From JBGPML01 sp041486955 (GTDB lineage: Bacteria; Patescibacteriota; UBA1384; 2-12-FULL-50-11; DASWYB01): DNA of 11,969 bases. The notes under the pieces were generated by a model. The model ran no database searches and was not told the origin of the DNA. It saw only the letters and a program-made list of their open reading frames with translations. Positions 1 to 6,624 of the stretch are shown piece after piece; the first letter of the stretch is position 1; each line of letters starts with the position of its first letter. The DNA is taken from positions 1 to 11,969 of the forward strand of contig JBGPML010000020.1 of assembly GCA_041486955.1 (NCBI GenBank), in the 5' to 3' direction. Made by a program: the position numbers and the translations under genes.

Positions 1-1134
1 ATGTTTATAAAATTTATTTTGTAAATCTTTCAAGACAATTGACTTATCGTCACTCTCAAACAAAGCATTCACAAACATTTTTTCATACTCTTTCAAATCA
101 CTCTCTGACTTATCAGTTCGGGTTAACCGCCAGTCCGATTTCCCAAACATCCCCTGTTTTGGGAGTTCTTCAATTTTGAGATATTTTCTTACGGCTAAAT
201 CGACGATCGTAGCGGCTAAAAAGCGATTGCGCATACCTCCATATGTTTCAACCATGCCAAGCTCGAACGGTCGAAGTCCCTCCGGAGGTGCAAACGCAAC
301 TACATCTGGATAACCGAGCTTCGGGTCTTGGCCGTGTTTTTTCCATACGTTATATACCAAGAGATAGGTTAATGGGACAAGGATAAACCACAGATAGATG
401 CCATAACTGTCAAACCAAGTAAGAGAGTAGCCAGGCAGCATTCCTGGGGGAAACATCTGCTTAATTGTGATTCCTTCACGTCTAGCGAGTGGCTGAGAGG
501 ACGATACCTCTAATATATTGGGTGCCGGCCAGAAAGCGTGCACAAATGACGAATCAGAATTGCCAAATGTTCCTGCGTAAAGATCTGTAATTATGAAATC
601 TCTATTCACTTCGGAGGGATAGGTAATAGTTGCTTTAAAGTCATCTATTGGTAAATCCCAGAAATTACCGTTCAAATTCCAGTACCACTGCGACCCATTC
701 GTTAACGCAATAACGGCCCGATCAACGCTATACTCAATTCGATACTCTTGCATTCCCTGAATAAGAATATTGGGATCGCCAATTTTCCAGGTGACCGTAT
801 GGTCATTTTTGTTGGTGAGAGTCTCATATTTTATGTCTTTACCAGCGTTGTTCGTAATACTTTTGAGATGGACAGGTGAAGCATGATTTGGCCGAGCCAT
901 TTTCGTTGGTAACACGCGAAAAATCCCGTGTTTATCGGGAAGTTTTCCGCAATCAACGAGAAGGTTTTCAATAATATCAACTGAGTTGTTATTTGAAACG
1001 TTAATTTGGCTTTGAAAATCGCGAATAATACAGTCGTCGGTGACCGGTTGAGACGTTTGAGCTTGCGTTAGTGAGGGAGAAAAACCGACGATGAAAATTG
1101 TTAGAATAAATAAAAATCTTGCAAATAGTTTCAT
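1..1134 (-). CDS. DUF2207-family membrane protein, N-terminal 378 residues (3' end outside window)
   Basis: Open from the ATG at 1134 to the window edge, so the C-terminus is missing. Residues 1-26 form a signal peptide or N-anchor (hydrophobic core LFILTIFIVGF, then SLTQAQT). The extracytoplasmic part has the DUF2207 opening pattern: IIENLLVDCGK, then KHGIFRVLP (residues 69-76). A transmembrane helix follows at about 244-264 (GIYLWFILVPLTYLLVYNVW), then the cytoplasmic family signature APPEGLRPFELGMV (282-295) and RFLAATIVDLAVRKYLKIEE (304-323). DUF2207 proteins are predicted membrane proteins of unknown function; the full family normally adds more helices and a Gly-rich tail, presumably beyond the edge. 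No Shine-Dalgarno lies upstream, and a -10-like TAGACT (1142-1147) sits 7 nt from the ATG, so a leaderless message is plausible. The family call is from recognised motifs, without a search. Confidence 0.8.
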   Translation of the reverse strand, partial: MKLFARFLFILTIFIVGFSPSLTQAQTSQPVTDDCIIRDFQSQINVSNNNSVDIIENLLVDCGKLPDKHGIFRVLPTKMARPNHASPVHLKSITNNAGKDIKYETLTNKNDHTVTWKIGDPNILIQGMQEYRIEYSVDRAVIALTNGSQWYWNLNGNFWDLPIDDFKATITYPSEVNRDFIITDLYAGTFGNSDSSFVHAFWPAPNILEVSSSQPLARREGITIKQMFPPGMLPGYSLTWFDSYGIYLWFILVPLTYLLVYNVWKKHGQDPKLGYPDVVAFAPPEGLRPFELGMVETYGGMRNRFLAATIVDLAVRKYLKIEELPKQGMFGKSDWRLTRTDKSESDLKEYEKMFVNALFESDDKSIVLKDLQNKFYKH

Positions 1135-1141
1135 CACGTTT

Positions 1142-1172
1142 AGTCTATCACAAACCTGTTAGCATAAAAACA
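1142..1172 (-). promoter_or_regulatory. Weak candidate promoter for the DUF2207 gene
   Basis: On the minus strand TAGACT (1142-1147, 4/6 to TATAAT) ends 7 nt before the ATG. TTGTTT upstream could serve as -35, but the spacing is 20 to TAGACT or 17 to the overlapping poorer TGATAG. If used, transcription would start at or within a few nt of the ATG. Confidence 0.3.
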
Positions 1173-1197
1173 ATAGGAGGACATACGACGTCCTCCT
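1162..1197 (-). terminator. Terminator of the 119-aa orphan gene
   Basis: Perfect 8-bp stem AGGAGGAC (1175-1182) / GTCCTCCT (1190-1197) with a 7-nt loop. On the minus strand it is followed by ATTGTTTTTA, an interrupted U tract. It lies 15 nt beyond the stop codon of the gene ending at 1212. On the plus strand only TTTC follows, so the minus orientation is favoured. Confidence 0.65.
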
Positions 1198-1211
1198 TTC
1201 ATCTCGCCGTT

Positions 1212-1571
1212 TTACGCGGCGATTGAGATTGGATGATCTTGCTCTGAATCAGCCTCGTTTCGCCACGATCCAACAACCCTCTCTAAATGATAGAGTATGC
1301 CCCGACTATCTTGGTCTTTTAGCTCGTCGGGTGGTTGGTATGGGCTTGGTGTCGAATGAGTTAAGTCCCGCATTGCCTTACATTCAAGTACTATTTGACC
1401 CAAGTTGGCTATCTCAGGGCGTAGATTTGGTTGACCGAGAAGCTCCTCAATCATTTTGATCACTCGGTCTAACCAGTCTTGGTACTGAGCTACCGACGTT
1501 GGGCTAGTTCGATATTCCCGTTCACGATAGGCGGCGTACAACAGTAATTCTGAAACGCTCCGTTGTGCCAT
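1212..1571 (-). CDS. Small orphan protein, 119 aa, no recognised family
   Basis: I do not recognise a family. The product begins MAQRSVSELLLYAAYRERE and is rich in predicted helix, with one Cys (position 64), a proline-rich middle (STPSPYQPPDE, 73-83) and an acidic C-terminus. There is no signal peptide or membrane segment, so it is probably a soluble cytoplasmic protein. The frame extends upstream to an ATG at 1634, but that codon lies between the -35 (1636-1641) and -10 (1614-1619) of a good promoter. The ATG at 1571 is preceded by AGAGGGGG, GAGG ending 6 nt from the start, so 1571 is chosen. With promoter, Shine-Dalgarno leader and terminator all its own, this is a compact monocistronic cassette between clpC and the DUF2207 gene. 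Confidence 0.72.
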   Translation of the reverse strand: MAQRSVSELLLYAAYREREYRTSPTSVAQYQDWLDRVIKMIEELLGQPNLRPEIANLGQIVLECKAMRDLTHSTPSPYQPPDELKDQDSRGILYHLERVVGSWRNEADSEQDHPISIAA

Positions 1572-1606
1572 GTGCCCCCTCTTTGGAAACAAAACTCCAA
1601 CTCCCT

Positions 1607-1641
1607 TATCACAATAGTATTCCCCTAAAAGCATGTGTCAA
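1607..1641 (-). promoter_or_regulatory. Sigma70-type promoter of the 119-aa orphan gene
   Basis: Minus strand: perfect -35 TTGACA (1636-1641), 16-bp spacer, -10 TACTAT (1614-1619). The predicted start near 1607 gives a leader of about 36 nt with a Shine-Dalgarno. It is one of two perfect TTGACA boxes in the window that head a spaced -10, and it excludes the upstream ATG at 1634 as the start codon. Confidence 0.7.
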
Positions 1642-1663
1642 GAGACTTCTTGTGACTTTATTT

Positions 1664-1713
1664 AAAAAATAGTATATACAAACCGGCTTTGATTGTGAGA
1701 GTATACAAAACTA
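1664..1713 (-). terminator. Weak candidate terminator of clpC
   Basis: On the minus strand the clpC stop codon is part of an imperfect stem: TAGT+TATAC pairs with GTATA+ACTA (1701-1713 with 1670-1679, each arm interrupted), closing a loop of about 21 nt and followed directly by six U (1664-1669). The stem is AT-rich and weak. Confidence 0.4.
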
Positions 1714-4242
1714 CTTACGAAACACAAGGTAGTCGCCTTTGCGCAACACTCGGACCGCGCTATCTTCTTTGAATTTTTCACTCAACAGGGCTTCGGCTAA
1801 TGGATCTTGCAGCAATTCCATAATGGCCCGTTTGATTGGTCGTGCGCCATATTCAGGGTCGTAACCCTTTTCAGCCAATAATTCCTTGGCCGCATCCGTT
1901 ACGTCTAACGCTATATCTAAATCTTTGAGAAGCCGATTTGTTAAGAGCTTCAGGTGAATATCGACGATTTGCATTAATGTCGGTTTCGTAAGAGGCTTAA
2001 AAATAATTGTACTGTCGAGGCGATTCAAGAACTCGGGTTGGAAGGTATCTTTTAGGGCTTTGCCGACACTGTGTTCGATTCGCGCATATTCTTCGGCAGC
2101 CTGATCGTTCCCACCGGACTGAAACCCGATTGCCGCTTGTCGTGTCAAACTCGCCATGCCGATGTTCGACGTCATAATGATAATGGTGTTACGAAAATTG
2201 ACTTGTCGTCCTTTCGCGTCGGTCAGCACTCCTTCATCCATAACCTGGAGCAAAATATTAAAGACCTCGGGATGAGCTTTTTCAATTTCGTCGAACAACA
2301 CCACAGAATACGGTTGTTTGCGAACGGCTTCGGTCAGTTTGCCGCTCTCGTCATAGCCAATATAGCCGGGAGGGGCGCCCACTAAGCGAGATACGTTATG
2401 TCGTTCCATAAACTCTGACATATCAACTTTGATCAATGAATCTTTTTTACCAAAAACAAGTTCAGACAATGATTTTGCCAGCTCAGTTTTTCCAACCCCG
2501 GTCGGGCCGAGGAATAAGAAAGTGCCTAATGGCTTGTTTGGATCGCTTACTCCCGTGCGACTTCGCCTGATCGCGTGGGAAATCTTCGTAATAGCTTCAT
2601 CCTGGCCAACGACCCGTTGTCGGAGCAGAGCTTCTAAGTTTAATAGACGAGCGCGCTCTTCTTTAATGAGGTCAAGCGTTGGAATACCAGTCCAATCGGA
2701 CATCACTTTTGCGACGTCTTTGACGGTAATGGTTCGGGACTGTTCTTGGATAGAAACTTGTTGTTGTAACGCCTTAATTTGATCCTTGATTTTCAGTTCC
2801 TGGGCATGGAGTTTACCAACCTGTTCGAACTGTTCTTTGGTTAACAAGACTTCAATTTTACGTTTTAACTCATTGCGCTTAATTTCAAAGCGAGCGATTT
2901 CCTTATAAATAGGGTCAGAGATATTTTTGAGATGGAGAAAAGCTGAGGCTTCATCAAGTAAATCGATGGCTTTGTCAGGCAGGAATCGATCGTTAATATA
3001 CCGCGCGGATAAATGAACAGCTGCTAATAACGCTTCTTCCGTGATTGTGACATTATGAAACGATTCATACCGTCCACGTATGCCATGGAGTATTTCAATC
3101 GCCTGATCTGGCGACGGCTCGGGTACCATTATTCGTTGCAATCGACGTTCAAGGGCTGGATCTTTTTCAATATGTTTGCGGTACTCTTCGTTTGTGGTGG
3201 CGCCAATCAGCTGCAATTTGCCTTTGGCCAGGGCCGGTTTGAGAATGTTTGCCATATCCAACGATCCTTCGGCGCTGCCGGCGCCAACGAGGGTGTGCAG
3301 TTCGTCGATAAAGAGTATTGTGTTGCCGGTTTTTATCAGCTCATCGAGAACTTTTTTAACGCGATCTTCAAACTGGCCGCGATACGTTGTTCCTGCAATA
3401 AGCAAGGCTAAGTCGAGTGAAGCAATCCGTTTATTACTGAGTGGGGCAGGCACACTTCCTTGAATAATCCGTTGCGCTAATCCTTCAACAATCGCGGTCT
3501 TTCCCACGCCAGCTTCACCTGTCAAAATCGGGTTACATTTTGTCCGTCGGCACAAAATCTGCATCGCCCGATGAATCTCATTTTCCCGGCCGATGACTGG
3601 ATCGAGCTCGTCTTTCTTGGCTTGATTGGTTAAGTCAGTCGTAAAGTAGTCAAGGGCTGGGGTGGCGGACTGTTTAGTACCGGTTTTAGTCGTAGTTAAA
3701 CTACGTTGAATCTTTTCTTGAATCGATTCATGGTCCGGACTCACCGAGTCGGGACGCTCTTCACTTTCATCATTTGGTAACGGGACTAATTCATCGATAT
3801 AAGAAAGTTCATCAAACAGCGTTTCGATTTGGGTGCGAATTACAGCAGGATTAACGCCTACCCTCTCAACCACCTTATAGGCCGTACAGGTTTTATCAGT
3901 GACGAGGGCAAGTAATAAGTGTTCACTTTCAATTGTAAAATGATTAAAATCAGCCGCTTTAACTGCGGCAACCTGAATCGCTTTCTTCAATTCGTCGCTC
4001 ATTGTTTCAAGTGAGGTTTGACTCTTGAGCTCGTCAAGCTGAAGGACCAGTCTAATCTGATCGACGCTAACCATATGTTCGCGTAGAATATCGTAGGCCA
4101 ATGAACCGGGTGTAACTGTCAGAGCTAACAACACATGGGGCGATTCAACCCCGCTTTCCATACTCTTGGCAATATTGTGGCTTGTCTTGAGGACTCGCCG
4201 GGACGTTTCACTAAATTTTTCGAAGATATCTGATTGGGACAT
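1711..4242 (-). CDS. clpC: ATP-dependent Clp protease ATP-binding subunit ClpC (843 aa)
   Basis: AAA+ unfoldase that feeds substrates to the ClpP peptidase in the cytoplasm. From the chosen Met (MSQSDIFEKFSETS): Clp N-domain repeats about 1-150; an acidic linker; the first AAA+ module with Walker A GEAGVGKT (242-249) and Walker B ILFIDELH (309-316); a short coiled-coil middle domain about 440-500, ClpC-sized rather than the long ClpB type; the second AAA+ module with Walker A GPTGVGKT (579-586), pore loop GAPPGYIGYDE (622-632) and Walker B VVLFDEIEKAH (647-657). AIGF at 704-707 lies where ClpP-partner unfoldases carry their IGF/IGL docking loop, which argues against ClpB. The frame opens at 4287, but that stretch contains the promoter and the nusA terminator, so 4242 is preferred. 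The clpC neighbours of Firmicutes (ctsR, mcsA, mcsB) are absent. Confidence 0.95.
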   Translation of the reverse strand: MSQSDIFEKFSETSRRVLKTSHNIAKSMESGVESPHVLLALTVTPGSLAYDILREHMVSVDQIRLVLQLDELKSQTSLETMSDELKKAIQVAAVKAADFNHFTIESEHLLLALVTDKTCTAYKVVERVGVNPAVIRTQIETLFDELSYIDELVPLPNDESEERPDSVSPDHESIQEKIQRSLTTTKTGTKQSATPALDYFTTDLTNQAKKDELDPVIGRENEIHRAMQILCRRTKCNPILTGEAGVGKTAIVEGLAQRIIQGSVPAPLSNKRIASLDLALLIAGTTYRGQFEDRVKKVLDELIKTGNTILFIDELHTLVGAGSAEGSLDMANILKPALAKGKLQLIGATTNEEYRKHIEKDPALERRLQRIMVPEPSPDQAIEILHGIRGRYESFHNVTITEEALLAAVHLSARYINDRFLPDKAIDLLDEASAFLHLKNISDPIYKEIARFEIKRNELKRKIEVLLTKEQFEQVGKLHAQELKIKDQIKALQQQVSIQEQSRTITVKDVAKVMSDWTGIPTLDLIKEERARLLNLEALLRQRVVGQDEAITKISHAIRRSRTGVSDPNKPLGTFLFLGPTGVGKTELAKSLSELVFGKKDSLIKVDMSEFMERHNVSRLVGAPPGYIGYDESGKLTEAVRKQPYSVVLFDEIEKAHPEVFNILLQVMDEGVLTDAKGRQVNFRNTIIIMTSNIGMASLTRQAAIGFQSGGNDQAAEEYARIEHSVGKALKDTFQPEFLNRLDSTIIFKPLTKPTLMQIVDIHLKLLTNRLLKDLDIALDVTDAAKELLAEKGYDPEYGARPIKRAIMELLQDPLAEALLSEKFKEDSAVRVLRKGDYLVFRK

Positions 4243-4254
4243 AAGTACAGCCTG

Positions 4255-4263
4255 AGTATAACA
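4255..4263 (-). promoter_or_regulatory. Extended -10 promoter of clpC
   Basis: Minus strand TGTTATACT: a TG-N extension plus TATACT (5/6 to TATAAT), with no convincing -35. The -10 ends 12 nt from the ATG at 4242, so transcription from about 4248 leaves a leader of about 6 nt without a Shine-Dalgarno. The site lies just after the nusA terminator. Confidence 0.6.
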
Positions 4264-4274
4264 CACGGTACAAC

Positions 4275-4309
4275 AAAAAATTACCACCAGGTTTTAACCG
4301 GTGGTAATT
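4275..4309 (-). terminator. Intrinsic terminator of nusA
   Basis: Ten-base-pair stem AATTACCACC (4279-4288) / GGTGGTAATT (4300-4309), 11-nt loop, followed on the minus strand by a U6 tract (4275-4280, overlapping the stem base). It starts 10 nt after the nusA stop codon and separates nusA from clpC. Confidence 0.85.
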
Positions 4310-4318
4310 CAGTGACAC

Positions 4319-5626
4319 TTATTCGGATTCTACAGTTTCAACTTTCTTCTTCCGGGTGCGAGTTTTGGCTTTGGGTTTCTCTTCCGTTGCTGGCTGTTCA
4401 GCGTCGGCTGCCGTGGCTACCTTGATTGAATCAGGTTTAATATCGATCGGCGTATCAATCGTTTCTTCGGGTTGAGTTTCATCCGCCGTAATGACCGCTT
4501 TAATTGATTCACCTTTTTCAGCTTGTGCCGCTTGTTCACGGGCAAGTGCGGCTGAGGCTTCAAGCTCTTTAAGTTTATCTGCTTCTTGGCCGACTTGGGT
4601 AATATCAATACTCCACCCGGACAAGCGAGAAGCTAAACGGACATTCTGCCCTGCTCGACCAATAGCTAGGGAAAGTTGGTCCTCAGGAACTGAAACAAGG
4701 GCCTTTTTGCTATCGGCAAAAAGTTGAACTTTTTCAACTTTCGCTGGAGAAAGAGCATTGGTTATAAAGGTAATTGAGTCTTCATCCCACAAGACAATAT
4801 CGATTTTTTCATTCGGCAGTTCGGCTAAGACTGCCTGTACACGAGCACCCCGGCCACCAACACACGAGCCGACCGGATCAATCCCCGGCTGATTGGCCCA
4901 AACGGCGATCTTGGTGCGGCTTCCGGCTTCACGCGAAATTGATTTAATTTCAACCGCTTCAGACTGAATCTCTGGTACTTCCTGCGCAAATAGTTGGGCG
5001 ACTAATTCGGGATGGGTACGAGAAACAAGCACTCGCGGGCCACGCGGCGATTCTTCTACTCCTGTCACAAACACTTTCAAACGTTGACCAACATAATGAT
5101 GTTCATTAGGAATTTGGTCGCTCGGCAGCATAATAGCGGTCATTTTTCCTAAGTTAATGAGCACCGAGTCACCTTCAATCTGCTGGACTGAACCGGTTAC
5201 CACTTTATGCTCCTTGTCTTTGAATTCCGAAAACAGAATTTCTCGTTCAGCTTCGCGAATGCGCTGAATAATAACCTGCTTGGCAGTTTGGGCGGCAATC
5301 CGTCCAAAATCTTTTTGCGGTTCGAGGGGGTATACAACTTCATCCCCGACTTCGACTTCGAGACCCTGTTTTTTCGCTTCTGAAACGGAAAGTTGATTAC
5401 GTTCATTTTCAAATTCTTCATCAGGGACCACAATTATAACTTGACTCATCTCTACGTCGGCTGATTCTTCCGACAGCCGAGCCCGAATAATGTCATCGGG
5501 GTGACCATAATCTTTACGATAAGCCGCAGCGAGTGCCGCTTCAACGGCTTCAATCACCATCTCGCGTGGAAGGCCTTTTTCGTCAGAAATTTGATTAATC
5601 GCGGCAACAAATGGACTAATTGCCAT
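4319..5626 (-). CDS. nusA: Transcription termination/antitermination factor NusA (435 aa)
   Basis: RNA polymerase-binding factor that promotes pausing and hairpin-dependent termination and takes part in antitermination. N-terminal RNAP-binding domain about 1-135; S1 domain about 136-203 (VVTGSVQQIEGDSVLINLGK); KH1 with EVPEIQSEAVEIKSISREAG (216-235) and the DPVGSCVGGRGARVQAVL signature (250-267); KH2 with SLAIGRAGQNVRLASRLSGW (319-338). The tail (346-435) is Ala/Glu-rich and ends in a basic cluster KPKAKTRTRKKK; it contains no recognisable acidic-repeat domain as in E. coli NusA. The start is fixed by AGAGGAG (5632-5638), 5 nt before the ATG. Rather than sitting in a rimP-nusA-infB operon, it stands alone between a glycosyltransferase operon and clpC, with its own leader and terminator. 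Confidence 0.97.
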   Translation of the reverse strand: MAISPFVAAINQISDEKGLPREMVIEAVEAALAAAYRKDYGHPDDIIRARLSEESADVEMSQVIIVVPDEEFENERNQLSVSEAKKQGLEVEVGDEVVYPLEPQKDFGRIAAQTAKQVIIQRIREAEREILFSEFKDKEHKVVTGSVQQIEGDSVLINLGKMTAIMLPSDQIPNEHHYVGQRLKVFVTGVEESPRGPRVLVSRTHPELVAQLFAQEVPEIQSEAVEIKSISREAGSRTKIAVWANQPGIDPVGSCVGGRGARVQAVLAELPNEKIDIVLWDEDSITFITNALSPAKVEKVQLFADSKKALVSVPEDQLSLAIGRAGQNVRLASRLSGWSIDITQVGQEADKLKELEASAALAREQAAQAEKGESIKAVITADETQPEETIDTPIDIKPDSIKVATAADAEQPATEEKPKAKTRTRKKKVETVESE

Positions 5627-5763
5627 AGAAACTCCTCTGCGCCTGTTGGCGCAAACCCCTCGAAGCCCTATCCGGGCGCAGTGGGGTATTCTTTAGTAGT
5701 ATGGAATATCCTCCTTCGCCAAGGCTATGGAGGATTATTGCCCTCTGAGAAAGGCAATAAAAA
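5627..5763 (-). promoter_or_regulatory. Structured 5' leader of nusA
   Basis: About 130 nt of consecutive inverted repeats between an upstream terminator and the nusA ATG. In transcript order: TATTGCC/GGCAATA (5753-5759 with 5736-5742); ATCCTCC/GGAGGAT (5729-5735 with 5708-5714); ACCCC/GGGGT (5683-5687 with 5655-5659) enclosing GCCC/GGGC (5674-5677 with 5665-5668); and TGCGCC/GGCGCA (5648-5653 with 5638-5643), which abuts the Shine-Dalgarno AGAGGAG (5632-5638). No reading frame of note fits here. A secondary promoter inside it (TTGGCG near 5717-5722 with TACTAC or TACTAA downstream) cannot be excluded. Stems were paired by eye. Confidence 0.6.
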
Positions 5764-5789
5764 AGTAAGTGTACTTATCGTCACTTACT
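5759..5789 (-). terminator. Intrinsic terminator between tagA and nusA; possible nusA attenuator
   Basis: Eight-base-pair stem AGTAAGTG/CACTTACT (5782-5789 with 5764-5771), 10-nt loop, then a U tract running into ATTGCC. It lies 46 nt after the tagA stop codon, so it may simply end the glycosyltransferase operon. A promoter-like pair fits between that stop and this hairpin, however, which would place the terminator at the very 5' end of the nusA transcript. Confidence 0.75.
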
Positions 5790-5797
5790 GTACATCT

Positions 5798-5826
5798 ATA
5801 CTATCATAATCTAGGGGATCATACAA
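5798..5826 (-). promoter_or_regulatory. Candidate nusA promoter upstream of the terminator
   Basis: Minus strand TTGTAT (5821-5826), 17-bp spacer, TAGTAT (5798-5803). An overlapping better -10, TATGAT (5803-5808, 5/6), lacks a good -35. Transcription would start at about 5791-5796, just before the hairpin at 5789. Confidence 0.45.
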
Positions 5827-5835
5827 CATAAAAGT

Positions 5836-6624
5836 CTAGCGGTGATTAATAACTAACCGCATGAAACCAAATGTTGAACGATAGATGCGGGCAATGCGAC
5901 GTGGCTGGAAAATCAAGCGGACGAACCACTCCAGCCCGATAGCTCGAAGGATTGCCGGGGCTCGGAAAACTCGACCAGTTGCATAGTCGAATGTACCACC
6001 CACTCCAACCATAATCGGAATGTTAAGGCCTTCCTTATGCTTGGCAATAAAAAGATCTTGTTTTGGCGCGCCATAGGCCACTAAGAGTATATCTGGGTTC
6101 GCTTCTTTAATAGTTGAAATAATTTTTTCATCATCAGGGTTGGCGGAAGAAACCCCAACGATATCCAAGTTGGGATAGGTTGCTTGCCAGACTTCGGCCG
6201 CTTTTTTGGCTACCCCTGGGGCAGCCCCCAGAAGAAAGATTTTCCATCGATGCAGATCAGCCAGAGCCAATATGAGATCAGTTAAATCGACGCCAGTTAT
6301 TCGTTTGTATTTAAATGAATGGGGTGAGGTGAGGTAACGTAAGCCAAGCAAAATAAATTGCACCTGACGCTGAATCCATGGTCCGCGTGGCTGAGTATCA
6401 AGATATGTTTGGGCCAAAACAATTCCTGTACCGTCAGCTAGAGATAAATCGCTTGCTTGCAAGACGCTTTTGAATTCGTGATTTTTCTGGGCCAAAACCA
6501 TAAATTCAGGATTAACCGTCGTAATCTGATGAGCCGTTTTGCTTGATGCTAGCTGAATCAGCGTCTGCTCTAATTCAGTCGGATCAAGCCAATCTATTGG
6601 AATGCCTAAAACATCACGACGCAC
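5836..6624 (-). CDS. WecG/TagA/CpsF-family glycosyltransferase (262 aa)
   Basis: GT26-family enzyme; relatives transfer an N-acetylmannosamine-type sugar from a UDP donor to a polyprenyl-diphosphate-linked GlcNAc, the second step in building a teichoic acid linkage unit or surface polysaccharide at the inner membrane face. Family motifs: TTVNPEFMVLAQ (35-46), DLSLADGTGIV (59-69, with the conserved Asp at 64), RITGVDL (108-114), FLLGAAPGVAKKAAE (130-144), LLVAYGAPKQD (180-190), VGVGGTFDYATG (206-217), and a C-terminal RAPAILRAIGLEWFVRLIFQ (221-240), the membrane-associating segment. The start is a GTG at 6624 overlapping the upstream GT4 gene by 11 bp, so translation is probably coupled. The stretch 70-107, between the Asp motif and RITG, is longer than I expect for the family and is hydrophobic and basic. 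The true sugar is not predictable. Confidence 0.9.
   Translation of the reverse strand: MRRDVLGIPIDWLDPTELEQTLIQLASSKTAHQITTVNPEFMVLAQKNHEFKSVLQASDLSLADGTGIVLAQTYLDTQPRGPWIQRQVQFILLGLRYLTSPHSFKYKRITGVDLTDLILALADLHRWKIFLLGAAPGVAKKAAEVWQATYPNLDIVGVSSANPDDEKIISTIKEANPDILLVAYGAPKQDLFIAKHKEGLNIPIMVGVGGTFDYATGRVFRAPAILRAIGLEWFVRLIFQPRRIARIYRSTFGFMRLVINHR

Noticed and set aside
1204..1222. Hairpin TCGCCG/CGGCGA at the end of the orphan gene
   Set aside because: It spans the last codons and stop of the gene and lacks a U tract; the downstream hairpin at 1175-1197 is the better terminator.
4417..4608. Out-of-frame 63-codon reading frame in the NusA tail region
   Set aside because: Same strand as nusA, lysine-rich by frame-shifted reading of its Ala/Glu/Lys tail, with no initiation signals.
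6614..6616. Alternative genetic code with TGA as Gly or Trp
   Set aside because: The GT4 gene ends in TGA right after its normal C-terminus, overlapping the next start in the usual coupled way, so TGA is a stop here.
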